A DNA stretch of 64,000 nt from Acinetobacter chengduensis (GCF_003664645.1 NZ_RCHC01000013.1:1-64000), one strand, 5' to 3'; numbered from the stretch's first letter, positions 26,478-36,436 are shown. Numbers and translations are program-made. Notes: generated from the letters alone by a model not told the origin.

Positions 26478-28727
26478 ATGGCAACGCCACTGTTTGAAAA
26501 AGTTGCATTTATTGGGCTTGGGCTGATTGGCTCAAGTCTTGCTCGAGTGATGATTGCTGAACATTTAGCAACACAAATTGTCGCTTCGACACGATCGCAA
26601 AAAACTTTAGATGATGCGAAAGCACTGGGTCTGATTCAGGCGGGTTATACCAATCCGATTGATGCTGTAAAAGGTGCAGACTTAGTGGTCTTGGCATTAC
26701 CTGTGCGCGCGACACAAAAAGTACTAGAAACTATTCAACCGTATTTGACTGAAAATGTCATTATTACGGATGTAGGCAGTACCAAGGGCAATGTGGTGGA
26801 AGCGGCTAAGGCTGTGTATGGTGAGGAATTACCCGCTGGTTTTGTGCCGGGGCATCCGATTGCTGGAGCGGAACATACAGGGGTACATGCAGGTAAAGTA
26901 GATTTATTTGCTAACCATAAAGTGATTTTGACACCACTGCCAAGTAGTGAAGATTGGGCGGTCGAAAAACTGATTCAACTGTGGCAAGCCGCTAAAGCTG
27001 AGGTCATTTGCATGGATGTGGACAAGCATGATGAAGTGCTTGCTCACACCAGCCATTTGCCACATCTGATGGCATTTAATTTGGTTGAGCAACTGGCCAA
27101 TCGCGAAGACAATTTAGATATTTTTCGTTATGCCGCAGGTGGCTTTCGTGATTTCTCACGCATTGCTGCCAGCGATCCACAAATGTGGCATGACATCTTT
27201 TTTGCCAATAAAAAGGCAATTTTAAATGCAGTCGATGGCTTTGAAAAACAGCTTACGACGTTGCGCAAGTTGATTGAAGATGAAAACTCGCAAGCATTGA
27301 TGGGATTGCTCGGACATGCGCAAGCAGCACGACAGCATTTTAATCACATGCTGGCTAAAAAACCTTTGATGGAGAAAAACAAAGTGACGACACAGCAATT
27401 TACAATTTTACCAGGCCAAAAGAATTTCCAAGGTAAATTTACAGTGCCAGGGGATAAATCTGTGTCACACCGTTCAATCATGTTTGGTGCGATTGCCGAA
27501 GGCACCACACATGTGACAGGTTTTCTCGAAGGTGAAGATGCACTCGCAACTTTACAAGCTTTCCGTGACATGGGGGTGAGTATTGAAGGCCCAAAAAATG
27601 GTGAAGTAACTATTCATGGTGTGGGCATTCATGGTTTAAAAGCGCCTGCAAGTGCGTTGTATATGGGTAACTCTGGTACATCGATGCGTTTGCTATCAGG
27701 TATGTTATCTGCGCAAGCATTTGACTCAGTTATGACAGGTGATGCGTCATTGTCTAAACGACCAATGGAACGTATTGCGAAGCCTTTGCGTGCTATGGGC
27801 GCACACATTCAAACAACGGGTGAGCGTGGTACACCGCCAGTATCTATTTCGGGTAGCCAAGCTTTAAAAGGCATCCAATACGATTTACCTATGGCATCAG
27901 CGCAAGTGAAATCAGGTATTTTACTTGCGGGTCTTTGGGCTGAAGGCGAAACTTCAGTGACTGAGCCAGAACCAACACGTGATCATACAGAGCGTATGCT
28001 TCGTGCATTTGGTTATGAGGTAAAAACTGAAGGCAACCGTATTTCATTACAAGGTGGCGGTAAGCTGGTAGGTACAAATATTCAAGTTCCTTCAGATATT
28101 TCTTCAGCGGCTTTCTTTATGGTGGGTGCTGCTATTACTGAAGGTTCGGATGTAACGCTTGAAGCCGTTGGGATTAACCCAACACGTACGGGTGTCATTG
28201 AAATATTAAAGCAAATGGGTGCAGATATTTCAGTGGAAAACGAACGCATTGCAGGCGGTGAGCCAATTGCAGATATTCGTATTCAAGGTACACGGACGCT
28301 TAAAGGCATTCACATGCCAGAAGATCAAGTTCCACTTGCGATTGATGAATTCCCAGCATTATTTATTGCAGCAGCATGTGCAGAAGGTCAAACCGTTTTA
28401 ACTGGCGCTGCTGAGCTTCGTGTAAAAGAATCTGATCGTATTCAAGTCATGGCTGATGGCTTGAAAATTATGGGCATTGATTGCACACCAACTGATGATG
28501 GCATCATTATTGAAGGTAAAGGCAAAGCTGGCGAATGGGGTGCAATTTTCACAGGTGGTGAAATTGAATCGCATCATGATCACCGTATTGCGATGAGTTT
28601 CTCAATTGCGGGTCTGCGAAATTCAGGCACCATTAAAATTGTAGGGACTGAAACCGTTGCAACAAGTTTCCCTACATTTACTCAATTAACAACACAAGCA
28701 GGCTTGGCAATTGAAGTAACTGAATAA
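26478..28727 (+). CDS. tyrA-aroA: Fused prephenate dehydrogenase (TyrA) and EPSP synthase (AroA)
   Basis: A 749-residue fusion. Residues 1-295 are a prephenate/cyclohexadienyl dehydrogenase: nucleotide loop GLGLIGSS at 13-20, DVGSTKG at 98-104, PGHPIAGAEHTG at 124-135. Residues about 305-749 are 5-enolpyruvylshikimate-3-phosphate synthase: PGDKSVSHRS at 324-333, GNSGTSMRL, KRPMERI, LRVKESDRI, and HDHRIAMSFSIAGL. It thus joins a shikimate-pathway step to the tyrosine branch. The fusion is known from pseudomonads and Acinetobacter. An internal ATG (M298) near the join could in principle start free AroA, but no strong ribosome site precedes it. Confidence 0.95.
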   Translation: MATPLFEKVAFIGLGLIGSSLARVMIAEHLATQIVASTRSQKTLDDAKALGLIQAGYTNPIDAVKGADLVVLALPVRATQKVLETIQPYLTENVIITDVGSTKGNVVEAAKAVYGEELPAGFVPGHPIAGAEHTGVHAGKVDLFANHKVILTPLPSSEDWAVEKLIQLWQAAKAEVICMDVDKHDEVLAHTSHLPHLMAFNLVEQLANREDNLDIFRYAAGGFRDFSRIAASDPQMWHDIFFANKKAILNAVDGFEKQLTTLRKLIEDENSQALMGLLGHAQAARQHFNHMLAKKPLMEKNKVTTQQFTILPGQKNFQGKFTVPGDKSVSHRSIMFGAIAEGTTHVTGFLEGEDALATLQAFRDMGVSIEGPKNGEVTIHGVGIHGLKAPASALYMGNSGTSMRLLSGMLSAQAFDSVMTGDASLSKRPMERIAKPLRAMGAHIQTTGERGTPPVSISGSQALKGIQYDLPMASAQVKSGILLAGLWAEGETSVTEPEPTRDHTERMLRAFGYEVKTEGNRISLQGGGKLVGTNIQVPSDISSAAFFMVGAAITEGSDVTLEAVGINPTRTGVIEILKQMGADISVENERIAGGEPIADIRIQGTRTLKGIHMPEDQVPLAIDEFPALFIAAACAEGQTVLTGAAELRVKESDRIQVMADGLKIMGIDCTPTDDGIIIEGKGKAGEWGAIFTGGEIESHHDHRIAMSFSIAGLRNSGTIKIVGTETVATSFPTFTQLTTQAGLAIEVTE

Positions 28728-28755
28728 AATTGTTAAAACTGATGATTTGTTAGAC

Positions 28756-28784
28756 AACAGCCAAGCAAAAGCTTGGCTGTTTTG
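28756..28784 (+). terminator. Terminator of the aromatic cluster
   Basis: AACAGCCAAGC and GCTTGGCTGTT form an 11-bp perfect stem with an AAAA loop and a short T-run, about 30 bases after tyrA-aroA. Confidence 0.85.
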
Positions 28785-28837
28785 CATTTATTGCTTATTC
28801 TAAAACCATACAACAAAAATGCCTTTAGGGTTTAATC

Positions 28838-29206
28838 ATGAAAAAATTACAATTTGCAGCCAACTGTGAACATCATCAGGCGAGTCAAGAGGATTCAGCT
28901 GTAGCGCAAAAGCAGGTCGCAGATTTATTGGCAAGCAAACTCGGTCAATATGGCTTTGAAGTATTGCCTCAGGGAGATGATCGTGTTGCTGTAAGTGTAG
29001 ATAACCATCAACTTCCCCTTTCTGTAACATGCCAAGGGCATAATGCTGAAGGTCATTTGGTTTGTGAAATCACTTCTTATCCAGATGAAGAGCAAGATTG
29101 GTTAGAGCGTATTACAGAACAAAGTTTGCTAAATCAATTGGCACAAGCTGTTGAAAATTCACTTAAAGAAGATGATGCATTCAGTCAATTTAGCTGGAAA
29201 GGTTGA
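28838..29206 (+). CDS. Small acidic hypothetical protein
   Basis: A 122-residue soluble, Glu/Asp/Gln-rich protein with no signal peptide or membrane span. Alternating hydrophobic stretches (GFEVLPQGDDRVAVSVDNHQLPLSVTCQG, EGHLVCEITSYPDEEQDWLERI) suggest a small alpha/beta domain, followed by a C-terminal helix. I do not recognise the family. Codon style resembles its neighbours, and the independent position between the aromatic-cluster terminator and the next gene suggests its own promoter. Confidence 0.7.
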   Translation: MKKLQFAANCEHHQASQEDSAVAQKQVADLLASKLGQYGFEVLPQGDDRVAVSVDNHQLPLSVTCQGHNAEGHLVCEITSYPDEEQDWLERITEQSLLNQLAQAVENSLKEDDAFSQFSWKG

Positions 29207-29398
29207 AATTCAGATTTCAGAAACACCCACGTCAGTATATGTCGCCTTAGACTATACTGACCTGAGTCTAGGTTATATGATGAAGCTACAAGAGAAAATA
29301 AATTAAGAAAAATGAACGCGATTGAGTTCAGGAGCAGAATGCTCTAGTGCAATTCAAAAGATGTGCAATTCCGTCCCATTGATGTATGGAGGAAGTCG

Positions 29399-29854
29399 AT
29401 GTTTGATCTAAAACGTATAAATGCGCAATTTGAATGGAATTCAGGTTCTGTTTATGGTCGTTGGAGTAGAGCTATAAAAGAAAATGACCGTCCTTATATT
29501 TGGCTCAGCTGTCTTAGAAGTAGTGAGGGGCGTGAGCTTTACTGCATTAATCAAACGGGTTCGTCTATTGAACGACTCGATGTAATTCATAATACACATG
29601 CACTGGTGGATGGAGAGTATTTTAATAAGGCGAATGCTACGTTGGGCTATACCGAAATTCAACATGATGAAGCCGTAAAAATTGCACATTATGATGAATA
29701 CTATGATTTAGATTTACTGCTTGGAGTGACTATCGCAGTGAGTAGTAATGAGCTTGGTAGTATGGTATTAAAATCGAAAGAAATTTTAGGTGGTCCTAAG
29801 CTCGATGATGTCTTGCTTTGGAAAAATCAGTGTAGTTCATTACAGATCAGATGA
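29399..29854 (+). CDS. Hypothetical protein with a near-perfect Shine-Dalgarno
   Basis: A 151-residue soluble protein (MFDLKRINAQFEWNSGSVYGRWSRAIKEND...), mixed alpha/beta, no signal, no family I recognise. The start is fixed by GGAGGAAG three bases before ATG, one of the strongest ribosome sites in the window; an in-frame upstream start at 29363 has none. It is followed by its own terminator and so is a single-gene transcript that may be well translated. Confidence 0.68.
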   Translation: MFDLKRINAQFEWNSGSVYGRWSRAIKENDRPYIWLSCLRSSEGRELYCINQTGSSIERLDVIHNTHALVDGEYFNKANATLGYTEIQHDEAVKIAHYDEYYDLDLLLGVTIAVSSNELGSMVLKSKEILGGPKLDDVLLWKNQCSSLQIR

Positions 29855-29888
29855 AAAAAGCCAGTTCGAGACTGGCTTTTTATTTTTT
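29854..29888. terminator. Terminator between the hypothetical gene and the alpha/beta hydrolase
   Basis: AAAAGCCAGT and ACTGGCTTTT pair around TCGAG and are followed by T-rich sequence; it can act on both converging genes. Confidence 0.86.
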
Positions 29889-29904
29889 TAATGACTTATT
29901 CATT

Positions 29905-30534
29905 TTAGTGGGTCAGGAAGCGCGTCATCGCAATACGCAATTGCTTTAAATAACCTGTGAAGAAATGGTTTGCACCAGGCAACACCGTAATTAAATGACG
30001 TTGTGGTTTCGCCCATTGAATCATATCTGAAAGTAAAGTCACATCATCTGCTTCACCATGGATGAAGAGAATGTCCCCTTTAATATGAGGGGTCACGTAT
30101 GGACGTACACCCGCAACAGTTGCTGTAGGTAAACCACATAAGATGGTTTGTACAGGCTGTAATTCAGTCGCAAGCATAGAATAACTTTTTGCCATAACGT
30201 GTGCGCCAAAGCTAAAACCACCTGCAAAGAAAGGTAGGTTGGCATGTTGGCTACGTGCATAGGCAATCACTTGTAAGTTATCAGTGGTTTCGCCGTTACC
30301 TTCATCATGTACACCAGCACTTTGGCCAGAACCACGGAAACTAGGACGATACACAACACAACCACGCTCTAAATACATTTGAGCCAATAAAGTGGGGACT
30401 TTATGTTGTGGTGTTCCACCTTGTAGGGGATGGGGGTGATTAACAACCGCGAATCCTTTCACTTCACCCTGTGGATAATCTACAAAAACTTCAATTTGGC
30501 CAGCTTGGCCTTGAAGGAAAATTTGTTCAGACAT
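29905..30534 (-). CDS. Alpha/beta hydrolase
   Basis: A 209-residue compact alpha/beta hydrolase without signal peptide. The nucleophile elbow is GFSFGAH (Ser), the acid is in HGEADDVTL and the catalytic His in PGANHFFTGY. NHPHPLQGGTPQHKVP near the N-terminus is characteristic of the small bacterial group related to YtxM/YfhR-like or 'CocE/NonD-like' hydrolases. Substrate unknown. Confidence 0.85.
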   Translation of the reverse strand: MSEQIFLQGQAGQIEVFVDYPQGEVKGFAVVNHPHPLQGGTPQHKVPTLLAQMYLERGCVVYRPSFRGSGQSAGVHDEGNGETTDNLQVIAYARSQHANLPFFAGGFSFGAHVMAKSYSMLATELQPVQTILCGLPTATVAGVRPYVTPHIKGDILFIHGEADDVTLLSDMIQWAKPQRHLITVLPGANHFFTGYLKQLRIAMTRFLTH

Positions 30535-30658
30535 AACAAATAGATTAAATAGCAGGAGAACGCAGTATTCTACCGATAATGCTCAGTAAAAACACAGATT
30601 GGAAATAAAATAAGTCTACTGTTATAGTTTGTTTACTTAAATTTTAATCAAGTTATAT

Positions 30659-31438
30659 ATGCTCGCTCTAATTTCCCCAGCTAAAACTTTAGATTACGAA
30701 ACTGCATTACCTACAGATATATACACATTACCAAGGCTACTAGAGCATTCACAAGCGCTTATCGACGTAAGTCGTAAGTTATCTGCTTCTGAAATCGCCA
30801 GCCTAATGAGTGTGAGTGAAAAAATTGCAAATTTAAATGTGGAACGCTTTAGAGATTGGCAGTCAGACTTTAATTTTTCTAATGCCCGTCAGGCGATATT
30901 CGCATTTAAAGGTGATGTATATACAGGATTAGACGCATATCATTTAGATGATGTGCAAATTGACTATGCACAACAGCATTTACGTATGCTGTCGGGCTTG
31001 TATGGCTTATTGCGCCCCTTGGATTTAATGATGCCATATCGTTTGGAAATGGGAACTAAATTACAAAATTCACGTGGCCATAACTTATATGAATTTTGGG
31101 GAGACACAATTACCCAGCTGATTAACCAAGACTTATCAGAGGCTGGAAGTGAATTACTGGTGAATCTAGCATCAGATGAATACTACAAGTCTGTTAAAGA
31201 AAGTAAAATTCAAGCGCAAATTGTACGTCCAGTATTTTTGGATCAAAAAAATGGTAAATATAAAATTATTAGCTTTTATGCCAAAAAAGCACGCGGTTTA
31301 ATGGCGCGTTACTTAATTGAAAATAAAATTGAGCAGATCGATGATATTCGTTCATTTAATATCGATGGCTATTATTTTGATGCAAGTAACTCAAATTCGA
31401 GTGAATTGGTATTTAAGCGAGATGAGCAAGTCGCTTAA
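30659..31438 (+). CDS. yaaA: Peroxide stress protein YaaA
   Basis: A 259-residue DUF328/YaaA protein: [13 protein letters not shown] at the start, [51 protein letters not shown], and [17 protein letters not shown]. In E. coli YaaA lowers intracellular free iron during peroxide stress and is OxyR-induced; the fold also binds DNA. No clear OxyR site was seen here. Single-gene unit. Confidence 0.93.
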   Translation: MLALISPAKTLDYETALPTDIYTLPRLLEHSQALIDVSRKLSASEIASLMSVSEKIANLNVERFRDWQSDFNFSNARQAIFAFKGDVYTGLDAYHLDDVQIDYAQQHLRMLSGLYGLLRPLDLMMPYRLEMGTKLQNSRGHNLYEFWGDTITQLINQDLSEAGSELLVNLASDEYYKSVKESKIQAQIVRPVFLDQKNGKYKIISFYAKKARGLMARYLIENKIEQIDDIRSFNIDGYYFDASNSNSSELVFKRDEQVA

Positions 31439-31715
31439 TTGGCTTTAAATACCAAATAAAAGAAGCAGATCAAGCCAATGGTTTGCTTTTTTTATGATTT
31501 AGATTTCTCATTGACCGCAAATATTGGGTTTAGAGTCACAGAATTTATGTGTTAAAAACTTGAAAAATAAACATTTTACTGGAAACCAATGTTACCTAAT
31601 ATTACAAAACGAATGTATATTAATTCAAAATAATAAAAGAAATGTGTATTGAGTCACGTTTTGTATGGCATTTTGTTATTATTAGCAAAAGTTAGCAAAA
31701 CAATAATTTTTAGTT

Positions 31716-31874
31716 ATGAAGACACTTATTATCTTAATCTTCTTAAGCTTTGTGGGTGGACTGGGTATGCTGGTCTATAACGATGCAGAAGCTAAACGCC
31801 AGCAAAATGTGGATCAATTGGTTGGGGAAGAGCACCTCCAAAATTCGGAAAAGATCTCATTAAAGGTTAAATAA
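31716..31874 (+). CDS. Putative small membrane protein (52 aa)
   Basis: A short open frame encoding one hydrophobic N-terminal helix (MKTLIILIFLSFVGGLGMLVYN) and a charged 30-residue tail rich in Glu/Gln/Lys. The layout is that of a one-pass inner-membrane microprotein. No clean Shine-Dalgarno is visible, and I know no homologue, so it is a candidate only. Confidence 0.5.
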   Translation: MKTLIILIFLSFVGGLGMLVYNDAEAKRQQNVDQLVGEEHLQNSEKISLKVK

Positions 31875-32020
31875 GAATTAAAATGGTGCTTTGACTAAAG
31901 CGTTCAAATTTTTTTATATAAATTTTTTCTTAATTTTTGATAAGAATTCAATAAAAACAATATTTTAAATATATTAAAAAACGATTAAACTTAAAATTTA
32001 GAAACATTAAAAAATCCCTG

Positions 32021-32029
32021 TGTTATAAT
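32021..32029 (+). promoter_or_regulatory. Extended -10 promoter upstream of the purine permease
   Basis: TGTTATAAT is a TGn extension joined to a consensus TATAAT, followed by a G/C-rich start region near 32036. It drives either a short RNA that ends at the terminator at about 32123 or the leader of the permease mRNA. Confidence 0.6.
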
Positions 32030-32035
32030 TCTGTG

Positions 32036-32123
32036 CGCGTTAGATTAAATCATTTTTATAGCTAAATAAGCCTATGATTTAATTCAATTAAATAGAGCTG
32101 CATAACTATTATGCAGCTTTTTT
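32036..32123 (+). ncRNA. Candidate small RNA or transcription attenuator (about 88 nt)
   Basis: From the promoter's likely start, the transcript contains a perfect 10-bp stem ATTAAATCAT / ATGATTTAAT with a 20-nt loop, then a 10-bp stem AGCTGCATAA / TTATGCAGCT with a CTA loop and six T residues (32096-32123). There is no open frame of useful length. It could be an independent sRNA or an attenuated leader of the permease 186 bases downstream. It does not match the purine riboswitch layout. Confidence 0.55.
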
Positions 32124-32308
32124 GTTTACGATTAATAATTGCCAAGCTTGTTAAACTTATCTTATTGATTGTTTTTGAATATTTCGTTCTTAATGAACGG
32201 CACTGGTATTGTAATGCCTCGACATCCACAAATTTAAGCTAAGCATAGTTGCTGTGTTTAACTTTGTGGAATGCTAAGGCATAAAGTTTACTTAATAGGG
32301 GCTAGGTC
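32124..32308 (+). other. Structured 5' region of the purine permease
   Basis: No gene. TCCACAAA (about 32224) and TTTGTGGA (about 32264) are perfectly complementary over 33-40 bases, and outside them ATGCCT and AGGCAT also pair, so the 70 bases before the permease can fold as a long nested hairpin close to the start codon. No named riboswitch class was recognised. Confidence 0.4.
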
Positions 32309-33631
32309 ATGACGACTCCTAATCCGTCTTCCGAAAGTGTGCTAGAACGTATGTTCAAGCTGAGTGAAAATAAAACCAGCTTTCGTACTGAAGTGCTGGC
32401 AGGTATAACAACGTTTTTAACGATGTGCTATATCATTATTGTCAACCCAATGATTTTGTCTGAAACAGGCATGGATCACGGGGCTGTCTTCGTTGCAACG
32501 TGTTTAGCTGCAGCAATTGGTTGTTTGGTGATGGGGATTATTGCAAATTATCCTATTGCTCTCGCACCAGGTATGGGCTTAAACGCTTTCTTTACCTACT
32601 CTGTATGTTTAGGTATGGGCGTGCCGTGGCAAACGGCTTTGGGTGCAGTATTTATTTCAGGCTTTGTCTTTATTGCAATTAGCTTGTTTAAAATTCGTGA
32701 AGCAATTGTGAATGCTATTCCAATGTCACTTAAGTTGGCAATTGGTGGTGGTATTGGCTTGTTCTTAGCACTTGTTGCACTAAAAAATGCAGGGATTATT
32801 GTTGATAATCAAGCTACTTTAGTCGGATTGGGGGATCTTAAGCAACCTTCTGTATTACTTGCTTTGCTTGGCTTTTTCATGGTGGTTGTTTTACATCATT
32901 TTAAAGTTCGTGGTGCAATTATTATTAGTATTCTTGCTATTACTGCTATAGCAACGGTGTTGGGCTACAATGAGTTCCAAGGTGTTGTGGGGGCTATTCC
33001 ATCGATTGCGCCAACATTTATGCAAATGAGCTTTGAAGGGCTATTCTCTGCAAGCTTAATTGGTGTAATTTTCGTATTCTTCTTGGTGGATTTATTCGAC
33101 TCTACAGGCACACTTGTTGGTGTTTCACACCGCGCGGGTCTACTGAAAGATGGTAAATTACCTCGTTTGAAAAAAGCACTCTTTGCTGACTCATCTGCTA
33201 TTGTGGCGGGTGCTGCTCTGGGCACATCTTCAACTACGCCTTATATTGAATCATCTGCAGGTGTTGCTGCGGGTGGTCGTACAGGTTTAACTGCTGTTGT
33301 GGTTGGTCTGTTGTTTATTGCGTGTTTATTCCTTGCACCACTTGCACAGTCAGTGCCTGGTTTCGCAACTGCGCCAGCATTGTTGTTTGTTGGTGTATTG
33401 ATGATTCAAGGCATCACGCATATTGATTGGGAAGACATTACAGAGGCCGTACCAGCATTCTTGACCATTGTATTTATGCCATTTACGTATTCAATCGCAG
33501 ATGGTATTGCAATGGGCTTTATTAGCTATGCATTAATCAAATTATGCACAGGTAAGGCATCGACTGTACCGTATATGGTGTGGATTATTGCTGCGCTTTG
33601 GGTATTAAAATTTGCGCTGTTTGGCGGTTAA
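32309..33631 (+). CDS. NCS2-family purine permease (AzgA/hypoxanthine-guanine type)
   Basis: A 440-residue permease with 12-14 membrane spans. Signatures are SFRTEVLAGITTFLTMCYIIIVNP, ANYPIALAPGMGLNAFF, FVFFLVDLFDSTGTLVGVSHRAGLL and GTSSTTPYIESSAGVAAGGRTGLTAVV, all typical of the AzgA-like branch (adenine, guanine, hypoxanthine). The downstream adenine deaminase supports purine-base uptake. The two are separated by a terminator, so they may be separately transcribed. Confidence 0.88.
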   Translation: MTTPNPSSESVLERMFKLSENKTSFRTEVLAGITTFLTMCYIIIVNPMILSETGMDHGAVFVATCLAAAIGCLVMGIIANYPIALAPGMGLNAFFTYSVCLGMGVPWQTALGAVFISGFVFIAISLFKIREAIVNAIPMSLKLAIGGGIGLFLALVALKNAGIIVDNQATLVGLGDLKQPSVLLALLGFFMVVVLHHFKVRGAIIISILAITAIATVLGYNEFQGVVGAIPSIAPTFMQMSFEGLFSASLIGVIFVFFLVDLFDSTGTLVGVSHRAGLLKDGKLPRLKKALFADSSAIVAGAALGTSSTTPYIESSAGVAAGGRTGLTAVVVGLLFIACLFLAPLAQSVPGFATAPALLFVGVLMIQGITHIDWEDITEAVPAFLTIVFMPFTYSIADGIAMGFISYALIKLCTGKASTVPYMVWIIAALWVLKFALFGG

Positions 33632-33649
33632 TTCTCCAAACACAAATAA

Positions 33650-33680
33650 GGGTGTAAACTCAGTTTGCACCCTTTTTTAT
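33650..33680 (+). terminator. Terminator after the purine permease
   Basis: GGGTGTAAACT and AGTTTGCACCC pair (one U-G) and are followed by six T residues. Confidence 0.84.
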
Positions 33681-33696
33681 TTTTAAAGAGGAATAA

Positions 33697-34701
<1,005 letters not shown>

Positions 34702-34714
34702 TTTCAGGTCATTT

Positions 34715-34741
34715 AAAAAGGCAGCTTGGGCTGCCTTTTTA
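34715..34741 (+). terminator. Adenine deaminase terminator
   Basis: AAAAAGGCAGC and GCTGCCTTTTT pair perfectly around a TTGG loop, 14 bases after the stop codon. Confidence 0.88.
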
Positions 34742-34791
34742 TGCTTTGGCGCAATTGTTTTTCTCCATTTATAGTTTGAAATAGGTACGAA

Positions 34792-35148
34792 GTGAAAACT
34801 AAATTTAAGTCGATGATGCTTTTGATGAGCCTGCTTTTAAGTGCGACATCTGTACAAGCGGTATCGCAAAGTGTGGCAGTTAAAATGCTCAAGCCAGTGA
34901 TTGAGCATCAATGTTTAACAGAATTAAAGGACTCTAATGTTTGGAAAGCCTCAACATTTTTAATGACTGATCACAATAAAAAGCAATTTGAAGTAGAAGT
35001 GTGTCAATGTGTCGGCGAAAATGCGTTGAATGATGTTACTGTCGGTGAAATGACGCAGGCTCTCGTGAATGAAAATGCAAAAAATCAGTTAATTCGTAAG
35101 GCGACAGTAAACAGCATTAAAAGTTGTGTGATTAAAACCAAAAGATAA
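34792..35148 (+). CDS. Exported four-cysteine protein, paralogue A
   Basis: A 118-residue protein starting at GTG with a clear signal peptide (MMLLMSLLLSATSVQA). The mature part has four cysteines: EHQC, VCQC and SC near the end, plus the segment W K A S T F L M T and CVGENA...VT. It aligns along its length with the lipoprotein at 35983 (EAKC, W K T G S K L L T, VCSCVGEKA...VT, AC), so the two are paralogues. Function unknown; two disulphides or a cofactor site are possible. I do not recognise the family beyond this pair. Confidence 0.75.
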   Translation: MKTKFKSMMLLMSLLLSATSVQAVSQSVAVKMLKPVIEHQCLTELKDSNVWKASTFLMTDHNKKQFEVEVCQCVGENALNDVTVGEMTQALVNENAKNQLIRKATVNSIKSCVIKTKR

Positions 35149-35211
35149 CAGCACTAGGCTTGTTATCTTTTAGCTATGAATAATGAAGTGGTTTGAGTAG
35201 CTATTTAACGC

Positions 35212-35766
35212 TTATTTAGCTTGACGTGTCATGCTCTTTAATACGTTGTCTTTATCAATAAAATGATGTTTGAGTGCTGCTAAAATATGACCTGCCAACA
35301 ACAAACCTGCTGCCCATGAAATATAAATATGTAAAGGTTTTACCACGGCTAAAAGTGCTGGATTATCTTGAACGAGGCGAGGGATTTCAAATAAATACAA
35401 GACTGGTGCGGGATGGCCTGCGCTCCAACTAAATAGGCAACCCGTAATTGGCAATGCGAGTAAAACAAAATACAAAGCTAAATGCCCGAAGTGAGCGAGT
35501 TTTTTCATACTCTTTGACATGCTATCTGGTAGTGCTGGTGCTGGATGGGTATAACGCCAAAATATACGCACAACCACTAAAAAGATTAATGTAGTCGCGA
35601 TGTTTTTATGTAAGGTAATCACTTGGCCTTTAAAACTTCCGTCATTGTCGTAGCTTAAAAAGTTACCACTATAGAAACCAATGATCCAAGCGACAATAAA
35701 AATAATGGCCATGAGCCAATGTAGGACTTGAGCTGTTCGCGTGTAATATTCTATGTTTTTATTCAT
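35212..35766 (-). CDS. cybB: Cytochrome b561
   Basis: A 184-residue four-helix inner-membrane diheme cytochrome. The likely heme ligands H16, H53, H146 and H160 fall in the four spans, as in E. coli CybB. It accepts electrons from the quinone pool and has been linked to superoxide:quinone oxidation. It is transcribed opposite to, and lies between, the two paralogous exported cysteine proteins. Confidence 0.9.
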   Translation of the reverse strand: MNKNIEYYTRTAQVLHWLMAIIFIVAWIIGFYSGNFLSYDNDGSFKGQVITLHKNIATTLIFLVVVRIFWRYTHPAPALPDSMSKSMKKLAHFGHLALYFVLLALPITGCLFSWSAGHPAPVLYLFEIPRLVQDNPALLAVVKPLHIYISWAAGLLLAGHILAALKHHFIDKDNVLKSMTRQAK

Positions 35767-35982
35767 ATTGATTTGCTGGGCGGTTGGCTAATTGAGCAAA
35801 AAATACTAATAGAATTTGATGTTGAGCACTATACCTTGGATAGAATTCAGCGTTGATATATTGCAACGCTGAAAGAGAAGACATAAATTGTTCATCTGTT
35901 TTGAATTTGCGAATTAGCGGTTTATTCGGCATGAAAATTTGGGCAAAATAACGCATCTTCACACCGAAACAAAGGAACAATC

Positions 35983-36372
35983 GTGAAAAAATTACTTGCT
36001 GTATTTGCACCAATGGCTTTAGCGTTAACTGCATGTGCGACTGTAGATGGTACGACTAGCACAGGTTCAACTGCAGCAAATACAGGTAACAGCTTGGCAA
36101 TGATGGCTGTGAAAGTAGGCGTGGAAGCGAAATGTGTGAATGAAATTAACAATAACACCTATTGGAAAACAGGCTCTAAACTATTAACTGAAAGCCAAAA
36201 GCAAGAATTACAAACTGAAGTATGTTCTTGTGTAGGTGAAAAAGCGACTACTAGCGTAACAGCAACGGATCTTGTTGTTGCAGCAATGGATAAAACATCT
36301 CAAGCGACGCTGGTAAATAAATTAGTGACAACAACATTAAATGCATGTGTTGTTGATGTATTGAAAAAATAA
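35983..36372 (+). CDS. Four-cysteine lipoprotein, paralogue B
   Basis: A 129-residue lipoprotein: signal peptide with lipobox LTAC (Cys18), a Thr/Ser/Gly linker of about 25 residues, then a domain homologous to the protein at 34792, with the same four cysteines (EAKC, VCSC, NAC) and the CVGE...VT block. It is probably anchored in the outer membrane. ATG is preceded by AAAGGAACAATC. Function unknown. Confidence 0.78.
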   Translation: MKKLLAVFAPMALALTACATVDGTTSTGSTAANTGNSLAMMAVKVGVEAKCVNEINNNTYWKTGSKLLTESQKQELQTEVCSCVGEKATTSVTATDLVVAAMDKTSQATLVNKLVTTTLNACVVDVLKK

Positions 36373-36390
36373 TCATAGCAAATTTGTTTA

Positions 36391-36419
36391 AAAAAGCGGT
36401 CGAATTCGACCGCTTTTTA
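36391..36419. terminator. Palindromic terminator before rnhB
   Basis: A perfect 28-base palindrome whose half is AAAAAGCGGTCGAA. It forms a GC-rich stem flanked by A and T runs and ends the lipoprotein transcript. Confidence 0.86.
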
Positions 36420-36436
36420 TATTTGAGGACATAAAG

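Noticed and set aside
32036..32123. Purine riboswitch in front of the NCS2 permease
   Set aside because: The only hairpin before the terminator is a single stem with a 20-nt loop; the three-way junction with two kissing loops is missing.
35767..36034. 91-residue minus-strand frame between cytochrome b561 and paralogue B
   Set aside because: Overlaps the start of the lipoprotein gene, has no ribosome site, and its residue makeup looks non-coding.
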